NCBI RefSeq assembly: GCF_038007465.1
Contig: NZ_JBBOXF010000001.1
Coordinates: 3,173,001-3,237,000 of the forward strand
DNA: 64,000 nucleotides
Direction: 5' to 3'
Origin: Sporosarcina sp. FSL K6-1508
GTDB lineage: Bacteria; Bacillota; Bacilli; Bacillales_A; Planococcaceae
The position numbers and the translations under genes are program-made. The notes beneath the pieces were generated by a model, which did not search any database, was not told the DNA's origin, and saw nothing but the letters and a program-made list of their open reading frames with translations. Below are positions 54,096 through 63,052 of this stretch, in pieces; the first letter of the stretch is position 1; the number at the start of each line of letters is the position of its first letter.

Positions 54096-54527
54096 CCTAT
54101 GACTATTTTTTTAGATGTTCTTAAACTGTAACTTAAGTTAAATGAATATTGTGTGCGGATAAAGATGATTTTAGATACCAATGTTGACCTCCACTTCAAT
54201 ATAAATTTGGAGTATCTGATTAACTCAGATAAGCCAATTTAATCCAGTGTAGCACTAATAAATTTGGGAAAGGATACGAATTCCGACAATTCCATGACTT
54301 GTAGTCATAGTATGAGTCCCCTTTAAGGCATTCAATCACTTTCAGATTTCTAGGTAATTTGAAACATAGAAATGAGGATGATTCTAGAACAAACTAAATC
54401 GATTGTTTTATTTATCATTGGAATCAAAGTTATTCAGTGAAAGTGACTTTTTTAAGTAATCACTCTTCTTCACTCAACTAAGTTACAATAGTAATTAGTA
54501 GTTAGAATACACGATGGGAGTATAACA
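54096..54527. other. Intergenic region, formerly upstream of ccsA
   Basis: 430 bp without a gene. Before the IS insertion its left edge directly preceded ccsA, so it should hold the original ccsA promoter on the minus strand. Short inverted segments (GAGTATCTGATTAACTCAGATA) were seen, nothing more. Confidence 0.45.
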
Positions 54528-55016
54528 ATGACAATTTCATTAAATCCAATTACGAAAGACGAAAAACAGATATTACTAAACTTATATTCACTTTATTTAC
54601 ACGACCTATCGGAGTTTACAGACAATCTAGAGGTTTCATCTAATGGTTCTTTCGAATTTGATTCTTTTAATTTAATTTGGGAGAGAGAGGGTTTATCTCC
54701 CTATCTCCTAAGAAAGGATGCAACAATTGTTGGGTTCTTGTTACTTTTAGAAAGGCCTTTTTTAACAAAAGACTACGATTACAGTATTAGTGATATTTTT
54801 ATATTGAAAAAATACCGAAGAAAGGGAATTACAATTTCTTTATTAAAGACATTGTTTGACCAAAAAAAGGGGAAATACTATGTTCTTGAATTAGTTTCAA
54901 ATGAGCCTGCTGTTCTATTTTGGAAAAACGTCTATCGTAAACTCAATATTGTCTTTGATGAAAAGAAACAGACTGTTGATGATGAAGAGTGCTTAATTCA
55001 AACCTTTCAAATTTAA
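54528..55016 (+). CDS. GNAT-family acetyltransferase
   Basis: 162 residues. The acetyl-CoA site reads DIFILKKYRRKGITISLL (about residue 88; the usual Q/R-x-x-G-x-G/A is R-R-K-G-I-T) and the fold closes with EPAVLFWKNVYRKLNI. Substrate unknown. GGGAG precedes the ATG by 8 nt. Confidence 0.8.
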   Translation: MTISLNPITKDEKQILLNLYSLYLHDLSEFTDNLEVSSNGSFEFDSFNLIWEREGLSPYLLRKDATIVGFLLLLERPFLTKDYDYSISDIFILKKYRRKGITISLLKTLFDQKKGKYYVLELVSNEPAVLFWKNVYRKLNIVFDEKKQTVDDEECLIQTFQI

Positions 55017-55086
55017 TGTGGCTAATTCTCGTTTGAATTAAGTGAGAATCATTGTTATCAGTGAATGATTATAGATTTAAGAGCAG

Positions 55087-55740
55087 ATGGGGAATAGTTT
55101 GCTAATAAAAACAAAGAAATTGCAACAAGGGGTAGCGAGATTACAACGTGTTTTTGGTCTTGAGATTGTTCCGATGCCAAATGGTTTGAAAGGATCGAAT
55201 TACCTTTATGAACATTCACAGGCACGTGCAGAGGATTTGATGACGGCATTTAAGGATACGAGTGTGAAAGGGATTTTTTCGAATATTGGTGGAGAAGATA
55301 GTATTCGTTTACTTCCTTATATTGACTTTGATGTAATAAGAAAAAAACCAGAAATCTTCATGAGCTATTCCGATGTGACGGTTTCTCATTTGTTTTGCCA
55401 TAAAGCTGGGCTATCTTCTTTTTATGGTTCAGCAATTTTGAAGGATTTCACGGAAAACATGGAAATGGATTCGTATACAATCGGTATGTTGAAGCGGATA
55501 CTCTTTTCTAATAAAGCTATTGATGAAATTAAACCAGCTAAGAACTGGACGAGTGATCGCTTAGAATGTGATGAAGTAAATAAGAAGGGTCGGCGTACGA
55601 CGCAGTCGAACACTGGATATGAAGTTCTCCAAGGATCTGGTGTTATATGAGGAAGAATGATGGATCCTTGTATTGAAGTAGTAGAGTTCACGAAAGGTAC
55701 AGAGCTATGGCCAGAACAGAAGCATTGGAGGAAAATTAAG
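55087..55740 (+). pseudogene. Decayed peptidase S66 (MccF/LD-carboxypeptidase-like) gene
   Basis: The readable part is typical of MccF-like S66 serine peptidases: GLEIVPMPNGLKGSNYLYEH, SNIGGEDSIRLLPYIDFDVI, the nucleophile region FMSYSDVTVSH (about residue 98), GLSSFYGSAIL and NTGYEVLQGSG. Three defects are seen. The N-terminal 25-30 residues between KKLQ and QGVARL are missing. A TGA (55648-55650) replaces a probable TGG, since the frame continues GRMMDPCIEVVEFTKGTELWPE. The last third, with the catalytic Glu/His, is absent where the RDD gene begins. Confidence 0.8.
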
Positions 55741-56169
55741 ATGGATATAAGAAAACCTGCGGCATTTGGAGTAAGGTTATTGGCAAGTATTTTAGATGGT
55801 TTTATCCTTACATTCACCAGTGGATTTATTATTTATATTTTTAGCGGGGAATTTTCTATTGATTGGACAAATGGAGTAGTTTAGCAATTAATGTACACAT
55901 TATACTTAGCAGTTTTCCCGGTACTTTGGGGTGGCTATATTATAGGAAAACGAATTTGTGGAATTAAAGTAAAACGTATAGATAATCAAAATGTCACATT
56001 TACTAATATGATTATGAGAGAATTTGTCGGGTATTATCTGATTGGTTTAGTCACCTTTGGCCTTTCAATAGTAGTAAGTATTTTAATGATTATATTTCGT
56101 GAAGACAAAAGAGGAATCCACGATATTATAGGGGGTACGTATGTTGCCTCCAATCAAACGGGCAGATAG
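55741..56169 (+). pseudogene. RDD-family membrane protein gene with in-frame amber stop
   Basis: The frame reads RKPAAFGVRLLASILDGFIL (with the R..D motif), then TAG at 55882-55884 (codon 48), then continues in the same frame VLWGGYIIGKRICGIKVKRID and REDKRGIHDIIGGTYVA, the normal RDD order. Total length (about 142 codons) is normal with three membrane helices. GGAGG lies 10 nt before ATG 55741, inside the remains of the S66 gene. Function of RDD proteins is mostly unknown; some affect ion transport. Confidence 0.78.
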
Positions 56170-56236
56170 TGGAAGCGGTAATTTGGATTTAAAAGTATAC
56201 CTAAATTCATAAACTCTATAAAAGTGGGTGTTGCTT

Positions 56237-56854
56237 ATGAGTACTAAATGGTTGGAATGGGCAAAGAGAATACAAGCACTATCTCAATCGGGATTAACCT
56301 TTTCAAAAGACATTTATGAAATCGAGCGTTATGAAGAATTACGCATGATTAGTGCAGAAATCATGGAAGAACACACAGAGGTAGAAATGCAAAAAATCAA
56401 GGATTTATTTATGAATGAAACGGGATATCAAACCCCTAAAGTGGATGTTCGGGGAGTAGTTTTTAAAGATAATACGATGTTAATGGTAAAAGAAAATATG
56501 GATGATAGATGGTCTTTACCTGGCGGATTTTGCGATATAGGATTGTCTCCTTCTGAAAATATTGTAAAGGAAATAAAAGAAGAATCTGGCTATGATGTGG
56601 TTCCTATGAAGTTACTTGCTTTATTTGATAAAAATAAACATCCGCATCCACCTGAACCCTATCATTATTATAAAATTTTTATTCAATGTGACATCGTTGG
56701 TGGCGTTCCAACTACTGGAATCGAAACGAGTGGTATACAGTTTTTCTCTGAACATAATATTCCAGACCTTTCTGCCAATCGGGTGATAGAGTCACAAATA
56801 AAAACACTCTTTGAATTTTCAAGGGACCCTAATAAAGAGACACTATTTGATTAA
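56237..56854 (+). CDS. NUDIX hydrolase with N-terminal domain
   Basis: 205 residues. A helical N-terminal Nudix_N_2-type domain (WLEWAKRIQALSQSGLTFSKD, residues 4-65) precedes a NUDIX fold with SLPGGFCDIGLSPSENIVKE and IKEESGYDV, the Nudix box with K instead of R before E-x-x-E-E. The substrate of this group is probably a nucleotide sugar or ADP-ribose-like compound. ATG 56237 has only a weak ribosome binding site. Confidence 0.85.
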   Translation: MSTKWLEWAKRIQALSQSGLTFSKDIYEIERYEELRMISAEIMEEHTEVEMQKIKDLFMNETGYQTPKVDVRGVVFKDNTMLMVKENMDDRWSLPGGFCDIGLSPSENIVKEIKEESGYDVVPMKLLALFDKNKHPHPPEPYHYYKIFIQCDIVGGVPTTGIETSGIQFFSEHNIPDLSANRVIESQIKTLFEFSRDPNKETLFD

Positions 56855-56862
56855 ATAGGGGG

Positions 56863-57003
56863 ATGGCAGTCTTGAAAATCAATAAAAATAGAGTTAGTAA
56901 GCTTTTAGAGATAACTTTTTTCACTATCAGTGGATTCTACTTACTAGTAGCAGTGATAGGTTTAATCATCATGATATTATTTACTATTGCTTATTTGTCG
57001 TAA
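56863..57003 (+). CDS. Small single-pass membrane protein
   Basis: 46 codons from ATG 56863, or 43 from TTG 56872, which is better spaced (10 nt) from GGGGG at 56858-56862. A basic head (LKINKNRVSKLLE) is followed by one long hydrophobic helix (FYLLVAVIGLIIMILFTIAYL). Starts 8 nt after the NUDIX gene and may be co-transcribed. Function unknown. Confidence 0.45.
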   Translation: MAVLKINKNRVSKLLEITFFTISGFYLLVAVIGLIIMILFTIAYLS

Positions 57004-57544
57004 TGAAGGAGTGGTTTCAGCCATTAAATGATATGTAGATGAAAACAGGGCGGATTATTAAGCTTAAACAAGCTGCTATCTATTATTGAGATGGATGAAC
57101 AAATACAAGCTGAAGGGAATATGAGATGAAAATTAACCAGCAAGAATTTAATGTTAATGGAGAAACCTATATAATTAGATCAGCAATACATAAAGATGCA
57201 CGGGCTTTGTCTGAAATCAGATTACAGATTGATGAAGAAACTCAAAACCTTGACAGAGAAAAAGGTGAGGCTTTCATAGATGTACAAGGTTTTGAACAAC
57301 TAATCAAAACGGATACAGAAAATAAAAGGAATCTTTTTTTAGTTGCAGTGGTTAATGACAGGATTGTCGGATTTTCAAGATGTGAAGGAAATCTACTGAA
57401 ACGTTTTGCTCACAAGGTAGAATTTGGTGTCTGTGTCTTAAAAGATTATTGGGGCTACGGCATTGGCAAAAACCTTTTGAAAGAGTCCATTGTTTGGGCT
57501 GACTCAAATGGAATTAAAAAAATAACCTTAAATGTTTTAGAAAT

Positions 57545-59096
57545 GAGTTGATTTCATAATTCCTATCCCTTTAGTATCAAGGGTTTCAATTCAATAAAAA
57601 TGAGGCACCTCCCCAAATCCGGTATAATGGTAGCGACTAAACAACCTAACCGAGTGGAGTGAATGCCTCATGACTATTATAAAACAAATTAGCCTGTTTG
57701 ACATCCAACAATTATTCGAAATGGAAAGTTCGTACCGTTTTGAAGCGATTTTTTCCACTTTCGATGTGCAACCAATCTTTCATCTGTTTTCTAAAAAGAC
57801 GCTGCGTGGTGCTCCGCGTGAATGTAATTATGGTGCGATGATTCAATCATTGATAATTCGTATTGTAGAACGTATCCCAACCGTAAAGGATTTAATAAAA
57901 CGGTTAGTCAACGATCCTTTATTCCGTCTAGATTGCGGGTTTCTTGTCTCAGATTCTGTACCTTCAGAGGCATCTTATTCACGTATGATCGGTGTAATTA
58001 GTCAGTCTGATGTGCTTGATAACATGCAGGATGAACTGATTCAAATGGTCTTTTTAGAAGGCTTTCTTTGCGATGAACACCTTGCCTTTGATGCCACGCA
58101 TTTCGAAGCACGTGACGCTTCAAAACCTTCTGAGAAAAAAGAGGCTAAGCCGCCGAAGAAACGTGGACGTAAAGCAAAAGAAGAACAGGCAGCTTGGCTC
58201 GCTGAACAAGCAGAAATCGAAGCGAATTTAACAACCTACGAAAAGAAATTGGAAGCCCAGTTGTCGATTTCAGCTGAAACACTTTGGCAGGACATACCGA
58301 TTGAGCCGAAGTGGGGCATCAAGAAAAATAGTGACGGGAAAAATATGTTCTGGTACGGCTTTAAGGGACATCTGGCTGTTTCATCGAAAAGCCAGTATAT
58401 TGTAGGGCGCCTTATGTCGTCGGGTAATTTATCTGACAGTAAAGCGGCCATTCCACTGCTAAAAAAGGTAGCTACCCTTTTGCCAAAACATTTTACGACA
58501 GCGCTATTCGATGCGGGTTATGATTATGAATCGATCTATAAACAAGCACTAGCGCAAACGATGCGTGTCGTGATTCCATACAATGTTCGAAATGAAGGCG
58601 AATATATAGGATTCGATGAACACTTTCGCCCAACTTGTGTACGTGAGCATAGCTACTGTTACGACAGCTTCGATGAAAAATACCATACATTAAAATTTAC
58701 CCGCCCGAAAGAATGCATAACATGTCCATTGAGAGAGGATTCACTCTGTCAAAAGGTGTTCAAAATCAAATGTGAAGCGGATATTCGAAAATACACGTAT
58801 CCAGCACGTGGCTCAGAATTATGGAAGAAACTTTATAAAGAACGTACCGCAGTAGAACGCGTCAACGCCTATTTAAAAGAATACTTTCAATTGAACAACG
58901 TCCGTCACCGAACAGGTAAAAAAGCAAAACTGCACTTCAACCTTGTGACGTTTATTTATAATGCCTGCAAATTGGCTGTCGATCGAATGGATGCCTTATT
59001 ACAAACAAAAAGTAAAGCGGCTTAATTTTTAAAAGCATAAATTTTGATACGGGAGAAGTCTAAGCTCTTGAAAAAGATGATTTATGAAATTGATTC
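57545..59096 (+). mobile_element. IS1182-like insertion sequence
   Basis: 1552 bp, bounded by AAAT on both sides (57541-57544, 59097-59100). Its ends form imperfect inverted repeats: GAGTTGATTTCATAATTC at the left and GAATCAATTTCATAAATC (inverted) at the right share 14 of 18 positions. One transposase gene inside. Confidence 0.8.
57670..59025 (+). CDS. IS1182-like DDE transposase
   Basis: 451 residues. N-terminal DUF772/InsH-type domain (HLFSKKTLRGAPRECNYGAM, FRLDCGF) and a DDE core with AFDATHFEARD, ALFDAGYDYESI and KERTAVERVNAYLKEYF. A charged insert (KKRGRKAKEEQAAWLAEQAE, about residues 155-195) lies between the first two, and a CITCPLREDSLCQ cysteine cluster follows. Intact. GTGGAG precedes the start. 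Confidence 0.87.
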   Translation: MTIIKQISLFDIQQLFEMESSYRFEAIFSTFDVQPIFHLFSKKTLRGAPRECNYGAMIQSLIIRIVERIPTVKDLIKRLVNDPLFRLDCGFLVSDSVPSEASYSRMIGVISQSDVLDNMQDELIQMVFLEGFLCDEHLAFDATHFEARDASKPSEKKEAKPPKKRGRKAKEEQAAWLAEQAEIEANLTTYEKKLEAQLSISAETLWQDIPIEPKWGIKKNSDGKNMFWYGFKGHLAVSSKSQYIVGRLMSSGNLSDSKAAIPLLKKVATLLPKHFTTALFDAGYDYESIYKQALAQTMRVVIPYNVRNEGEYIGFDEHFRPTCVREHSYCYDSFDEKYHTLKFTRPKECITCPLREDSLCQKVFKIKCEADIRKYTYPARGSELWKKLYKERTAVERVNAYLKEYFQLNNVRHRTGKKAKLHFNLVTFIYNACKLAVDRMDALLQTKSKAA

Positions 59097-59296
59097 AAAT
59101 AAATGAAAAAGCGATCAAACTTTATGAAAAGTTTGATTTTAAAACCGAAGGAATTTTAAAAAATGACAAAATCCTTTCTGACGGCCAATACTACAACACT
59201 GTTGTTATGGGAAGATTTAATGTATGATGTCTTGTGCACAATTCGTGTTTTACTGTGGAAAATAGAATGAAACAACTTTACTGTTCAGGTGCACTA

Positions 59297-59335
59297 GTGA
59301 AAAAACGGTATGGCAGCTGCCTGCCGTTTTTTCTA
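59297..59335 (+). terminator. Terminator before the ECF sigma operon
   Basis: AAAAAACGGTATGGCAG/CTGCCTGCCGTTTTTT, an almost complete inverted repeat with T run; originally for the split acetyltransferase. Confidence 0.7.
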
Positions 59336-59356
59336 TGGGATTATTTAAGGCTTTTT

Positions 59357-59383
59357 AAAAACCTTCTATTAGGGCATCTCGTC
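59357..59383 (+). promoter_or_regulatory. Candidate ECF-type autoregulatory promoter
   Basis: AAAAACC (59357-59363) and CGTC (59380-59383) are 16-17 nt apart, matching the AAC-N16/17-CGTC pattern of Bacillus ECF sigma promoters, 25 bp before the sigma gene. No better sigma-A promoter was seen there. Confidence 0.45.
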
Positions 59384-59408
59384 TATTAATAAGGGAGGAG
59401 GGGTGAAT

Positions 59409-59942
59409 ATGGAAGAATTGATTGTTGGAGCGTTTGAAATAGAAGACAAGGAAGTACTAATGGATCAAATTATGAATCGGCATGGACAGGATATATTAAG
59501 GCTTGTTTATTCTTATGTCAGTAATAAAGAGGTGGCAGAGGATTTAACGCAGGATATCTTTGTAAAATGTTATAAAGCTCTTCATACATACAGTGGAAAA
59601 TCAACGTTAAGAACATGGTTGTGGCGAATTGCTATTAATCATTGTAAGGACTTCTTAAAAAGCTGGTATAACAGGAATGTCATTATTACCGAAGATGAAC
59701 CAACACATAATAGGACTACAAAAGAAATGATTGAAGAGGTCGTGATCCAGCAGGAAGAGGATGACCAATTAATCTCTGCAATCATGTCGATGCCCATTAA
59801 ATACCGAGAAGTGATTTATCTTTATTATTACGAGGAATTGCTAATCAAAGAAATCGCCGTGGTCACTGAAGTGGGCGGAAATACTGTTAAAACCAGACTT
59901 AGACGTGCTAAGGAGCTTCTAAAAGAACGATTGGAGGAATAA
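59409..59942 (+). CDS. ECF RNA polymerase sigma factor
   Basis: 177 residues. Region 2 (ILRLVYSYVSNKEVAEDLTQDIFVKCYKALHTYSGKSTLRTWLWRIAINHCKDF, residues 28-82) and region 4 (MPIKYREVIYLYYYEELLIKEIAVVTEVGGNTVKTRLRRAKELL, residues 125-170) are both clear. ATG 59409 has GGAGG 8 nt upstream; GTG 59403 touches it. No recognisable anti-sigma (zinc or RsgI type) follows. Instead the operon continues with a PadR-like protein and a SEDS membrane protein, which may hold or sense for it. Confidence 0.9.
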   Translation: MEELIVGAFEIEDKEVLMDQIMNRHGQDILRLVYSYVSNKEVAEDLTQDIFVKCYKALHTYSGKSTLRTWLWRIAINHCKDFLKSWYNRNVIITEDEPTHNRTTKEMIEEVVIQQEEDDQLISAIMSMPIKYREVIYLYYYEELLIKEIAVVTEVGGNTVKTRLRRAKELLKERLEE

Positions 59943-59945
59943 GTA

Positions 59946-60353
59946 GTGGATGATCGTTTAAAAGGGCTGAAAAAATCAATGGATGCTAGTACATTTAGCC
60001 AACTCAATTTTACCGAGCAACATCGCAAGGGAATTCGGGACAAAATCAGCAAAAGTGATGACAGTGAAGAAGACATCTTATTAGCCGTTATGCAACTGCT
60101 AGTCCATGAAAAAACGGGCTCCGAATTGGTGAAGTTTTTACGGGGACGGGGAATACGTAAATTTGAGGATAACGAAGGAAGCTTATATGCCTTGTTGCAC
60201 AAGCTAGAACAGGATGGTTGTTTGCAATCAAGCTGGAATGAGTCGACTATTAAATTTTATCAATTAAACAATAAAGGTAGGAAGTCATTACGAAAAACAG
60301 AGAAACAGTCTACAACTAAACGGTTTACCTTGAAAGGATTAGTGGAGGGGTGA
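59946..60353 (+). CDS. PadR-like winged-helix protein
   Basis: 135 residues. A 35-residue N-terminal extension precedes a PadR fold (EDILLAVMQLLVHEKTGSEL, NEGSLYALLHKLEQDGCLQS, IKFYQLNNKGRKSLRK, residues 38-118). GTG start 3 nt after the sigma gene stop with GGAGGAATAA upstream. PadR proteins of this type occur beside membrane proteins bearing a permease prefix domain, exactly as here. Confidence 0.8.
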   Translation: MDDRLKGLKKSMDASTFSQLNFTEQHRKGIRDKISKSDDSEEDILLAVMQLLVHEKTGSELVKFLRGRGIRKFEDNEGSLYALLHKLEQDGCLQSSWNESTIKFYQLNNKGRKSLRKTEKQSTTKRFTLKGLVEG

Positions 60354-60360
60354 CAATCGA

Positions 60361-61677
60361 GTGGGGAAAAGAAGACTATCATTTTTAAACGAAGTTAGGG
60401 ATCAAATTAAATCCAGAGAGGCGAAGGATTTTGTAGAGGTAGAATTAGATTATCACATAAAAGAAGCGAAGAGTCACTTGTTAGCGAAAGGGATAGATGA
60501 GGAAGAGGCAGAAGAAAAAGCTGTCGGGCAAATGGGAAGTCCGGTAATGCTTGGTCAACAGCTGAACAAGCTTCATCGGCCAAAGGTGGATTGGCTGACT
60601 GTGATTTTGTTAGTAATTACGTTAGGGTTAGGGTTTATACCAATCTTATTCGTAGATCCAGACTATTCCTCTCAAATTGGCGTGGATGCTAGCTATTTTT
60701 CAAAGAACAAGGGAATCTTTTCCTTGCTAGGTGGGGCGGTAGCTGTGGGGATGATGCTAATGGATTACCGAAAACTAGCGAAGTTCGGCTGGTTATTTTA
60801 CGGGATTGGAATGCTTATTCTTGTGGTGTTACAAATTTTTCCATCTTCATCCCATGGTGTTCCTGTTATAGATATAGGGCCATACAGGGTTATGGGCTTG
60901 ACGGCTATACCATTTTTTCTATTAGCATGGGCTTTCTTTTTTAATCATAAAAAGTTGAAGCTTTGGCAACTTAGTTTATTATTTATACTTTCTTGTTATT
61001 TATTCTTCATGACCTCTACTATTCCGACAACTTACATCTACGCTGTTATGGTATTTGTGATGCTTTGGTGGAGCCAGTTTAGTCGGAAAACGATTCTTAT
61101 CACTATAAGTGTGATGGTTAGTTTACTTTTTTTTGTAGGTTTAGGTGTTTGGCAATTTGATGTCGGTGTTTATTCTCTGAAAAATCGATTTTTAGCATTT
61201 ATTAATCCAGAGAAGTATGCAGAAGGTCCAGGTTACCTTATATTGCTTATCAAAGAGCGGATGTCAGAAGCTGGTTGGTTGAGTAATGCATCGAATCATC
61301 AAGTGATCCCAGATGTTCACACTGATTTGGTATTTGTTGGTTTTACGTATTACTACGGTTGGCTTGCTGCCCTTGCTCTCGTCTGCATTCTTCTCCTTTT
61401 TGTAGCAAGAATCATGGTGATTGCACGGAAGATCAATGATCCTTTTGGTAAACTTCTGTTAATTGGTGCTGTTGCTCTTTATACGGTCCAGTTAGTTAGC
61501 AATATCACAATGACACTTGGTCTCTTCCCAATCACATCTATCTCCTTACCATTTATTAGTTATGGGTTAATGCCAATCCTGTTTAATGCCTTTGTAATTG
61601 GGATTGTATTAAGTGTGTATCGGAGGAAAGATTTGACGTCGAGTAGTCTTAGTCAAATAGAAAGTAGCCAAAGTTAG
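60361..61677 (+). CDS. SEDS (FtsW/RodA/SpoVE) membrane protein with permease prefix domain
   Basis: 438 residues. An N-terminal cytoplasmic permease-prefix-like domain (EVELDYHIKEAKSHLLAKGID, AVGQMGSPVMLGQQLNKLH, residues 10-72) precedes ten or so membrane helices. VIPDVHTDLVFVG (about residue 322) matches the PEAHTDFIFA motif of FtsW/RodA with its essential Asp, and SISLPFISYG matches the last conserved segment. The Glu pair that usually follows the Asp motif is replaced by tyrosines. SEDS proteins polymerise peptidoglycan. GTG start with GTGGAGGGG 8 nt upstream, 7 nt after the PadR gene. Confidence 0.85.
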   Translation: MGKRRLSFLNEVRDQIKSREAKDFVEVELDYHIKEAKSHLLAKGIDEEEAEEKAVGQMGSPVMLGQQLNKLHRPKVDWLTVILLVITLGLGFIPILFVDPDYSSQIGVDASYFSKNKGIFSLLGGAVAVGMMLMDYRKLAKFGWLFYGIGMLILVVLQIFPSSSHGVPVIDIGPYRVMGLTAIPFFLLAWAFFFNHKKLKLWQLSLLFILSCYLFFMTSTIPTTYIYAVMVFVMLWWSQFSRKTILITISVMVSLLFFVGLGVWQFDVGVYSLKNRFLAFINPEKYAEGPGYLILLIKERMSEAGWLSNASNHQVIPDVHTDLVFVGFTYYYGWLAALALVCILLLFVARIMVIARKINDPFGKLLLIGAVALYTVQLVSNITMTLGLFPITSISLPFISYGLMPILFNAFVIGIVLSVYRRKDLTSSSLSQIESSQS

Positions 61678-61812
61678 CTACATGCAAACTATTTCGATGA
61701 GAAAAAAGGCACGTTTCTATAACTTGAACGAAAACCCGAATAATAGACACTTTAAAAATGCGATCTATTATTCAGGTTTGGTGTTCCGCCATTTAGTGCA
61801 AAATGTATCGAT

Positions 61813-62622
61813 TCAAGATTGTGCTCCAAGCTCTCGTGAACGTGCCTCTGCTTTTCCAATACAATCTGCAATCGTTTCTTTGAACTTTCCGTTCGCCAAC
61901 GCATTTACACCAGCTTCTGTTGTGCCGCCTGGGCTTGTCACGTTTTTTCGCAATTCCGTTGGCTCCGTACCTGTTTCTTTCAACATCGCCGCTGCCCCTT
62001 CAAGCGTCTGGATGATAAGCGCCCGTGCTATGTCTTTTGAAAGGCCTTTTCCGATTGCTGCTTCTTCAAGCGCTTCTGCTAAATAATAGACATATGCAGG
62101 GCCGCTGCCGGACAGCGCAGTGACTGCGTGCAAGTCATCTTCTTCTACTTCTTTCACCATACCGACTGATTCCAGCAGACTAAGGATATGTTTTTTTAAC
62201 GCTTCGTTGATTGCTTGATTCCACGCAATACCGCTGGCTGATTTGCCGATTGTAGCGGATGTATTGGGCATTGAACGTGCGATGGGTCTTGTACCAAGGC
62301 CATTTTCGATTGTCTGGATTGAAACACCTGCAATGACTGACAAAACTGCTGTTTTATCGTCCAAATGGGGAAGTGTATCTGCCATCGCTTGGTGGATGTC
62401 TTTCGGCTTGGTCGCAAGAACAATAAGATCTGCATTTTTCAATGCTTCTTTTTCCTTGCAGACAATTGATATACCGTATTTATTGTGTAATGAAATTAGT
62501 CTTTCATCATCCGATCGATTCATAACAAAAATATTCTGTGGTTCTATTGCACCTTGTTCCACAATTCCAGCAATAACAGCTTCTGCCATAGAACCGGCCC
62601 CTATAAATACAATCGTTTTCAT
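61813..62622 (-). CDS. proC: Pyrroline-5-carboxylate reductase
   Basis: 269 residues. N-terminal NADP-binding VFIGAGSMAEAVIAGIV, VLATKPKDI, and the C-terminal domain signature LSGSGPAYVYYLAEALEEAA and RKNVTSPGGTTEAGV. It carries out the last step of proline synthesis. AAAGGGG precedes the ATG by about 9 nt. A complete T-box leader with a proline specifier lies directly upstream. Confidence 0.95.
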   Translation of the reverse strand: MKTIVFIGAGSMAEAVIAGIVEQGAIEPQNIFVMNRSDDERLISLHNKYGISIVCKEKEALKNADLIVLATKPKDIHQAMADTLPHLDDKTAVLSVIAGVSIQTIENGLGTRPIARSMPNTSATIGKSASGIAWNQAINEALKKHILSLLESVGMVKEVEEDDLHAVTALSGSGPAYVYYLAEALEEAAIGKGLSKDIARALIIQTLEGAAAMLKETGTEPTELRKNVTSPGGTTEAGVNALANGKFKETIADCIGKAEARSRELGAQS

Positions 62623-62652
62623 TTAAATTACCCCTTTCTTTTCACTACTAAA

Positions 62653-62980
62653 AGCCTAAGCGTTTTAAACGAACGCAAAAAAATGCGTTCTCGTCCCTCA
62701 TCATAAGGACGAAAACGCATGTTTCCGCGGTACCACCTAAATTTACCGGCATAACGCCGATACATCTCGTTCTTTCTTAACGCGAAAGGCACGCCTGTGT
62801 TTCCACAGCAGCTCAGAAGGAGGTTCGAAGCGGGAGAGGGGGATGTGGCTTTCAGCCGGTGACCACATTTTCTGTTCTCCATTTCCGCAACTACTCGTCT
62901 TCGTCAAGGCCTGTATGTACTTGAATTAGACCGATTATTGCATGCTCTCTAAAAAAAGTCAAATTTCTAATTTTTTATTA
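62653..62980 (-). promoter_or_regulatory. Proline T-box riboswitch upstream of proC
   Basis: On the minus strand the T-box motif AGGTGGTACCGCGG (62725-62738) is preceded by stem I elements (GACGAAGACGAGTAGTTGCGG, then the distal CCGGCTGAAAGCC) and a specifier region GAA-CCT-CCTTCTGAG. The specifier codon CCT (complement of 62821-62823) reads proline. It is followed by a terminator (62676-62722: ATGCGTTTTCGTCC/GGACGAGAACGCAT, then seven T). Uncharged tRNA-Pro would promote proC expression. Confidence 0.9.
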
Positions 62981-62987
62981 AGTCCAC

Positions 62988-62993
62988 ATTATA
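62988..62993 (-). promoter_or_regulatory. Extended -10 promoter of the proC leader
   Basis: Minus strand TGATATAAT, an extended -10 element placed just upstream of the T-box RNA; no good -35 is seen. Confidence 0.55.
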
Positions 62994-63010
62994 TCAATTA
63001 AGAAAAGTGC

Positions 63011-63036
63011 CTGAAGCTAGACACTGCTCCAGGGTG
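63011..63036. repeat. Short copy of the intergenic repeat edge
   Basis: CTAGACACTGCTCC (63017-63030) is the exact reverse complement of 22439-22452, the left edge of the non-coding element between preA and the NCS1 gene. Only this edge is present. Confidence 0.5.
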
Positions 63037-63052
63037 AAAAACTTTTACTTTT

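Larger units (their letters stand above)
57126..59227 (+). pseudogene. GNAT acetyltransferase gene split by an insertion sequence
   Basis: The left part (57126-57544) carries RSAIHKDARALSEIRLQID, the acetyl-CoA loop DYWGYGIGKNLLKES and KKITLNVLE. The right part (59101-59227) carries NEKAIKLYEKFDFKTEGILK and YYNTVVMGRF. Removing the element with one AAAT copy rejoins LNVLE-I-NEKAIKLYEKF in one frame, the normal GNAT C-terminus. The gene is therefore inactivated by a simple insertion. Confidence 0.88.

Noticed and set aside
61682..62086. 134-codon plus-strand ORF opposite proC
   Set aside because: It is the antisense shadow of proC; the part before 61813 has no coding pattern.
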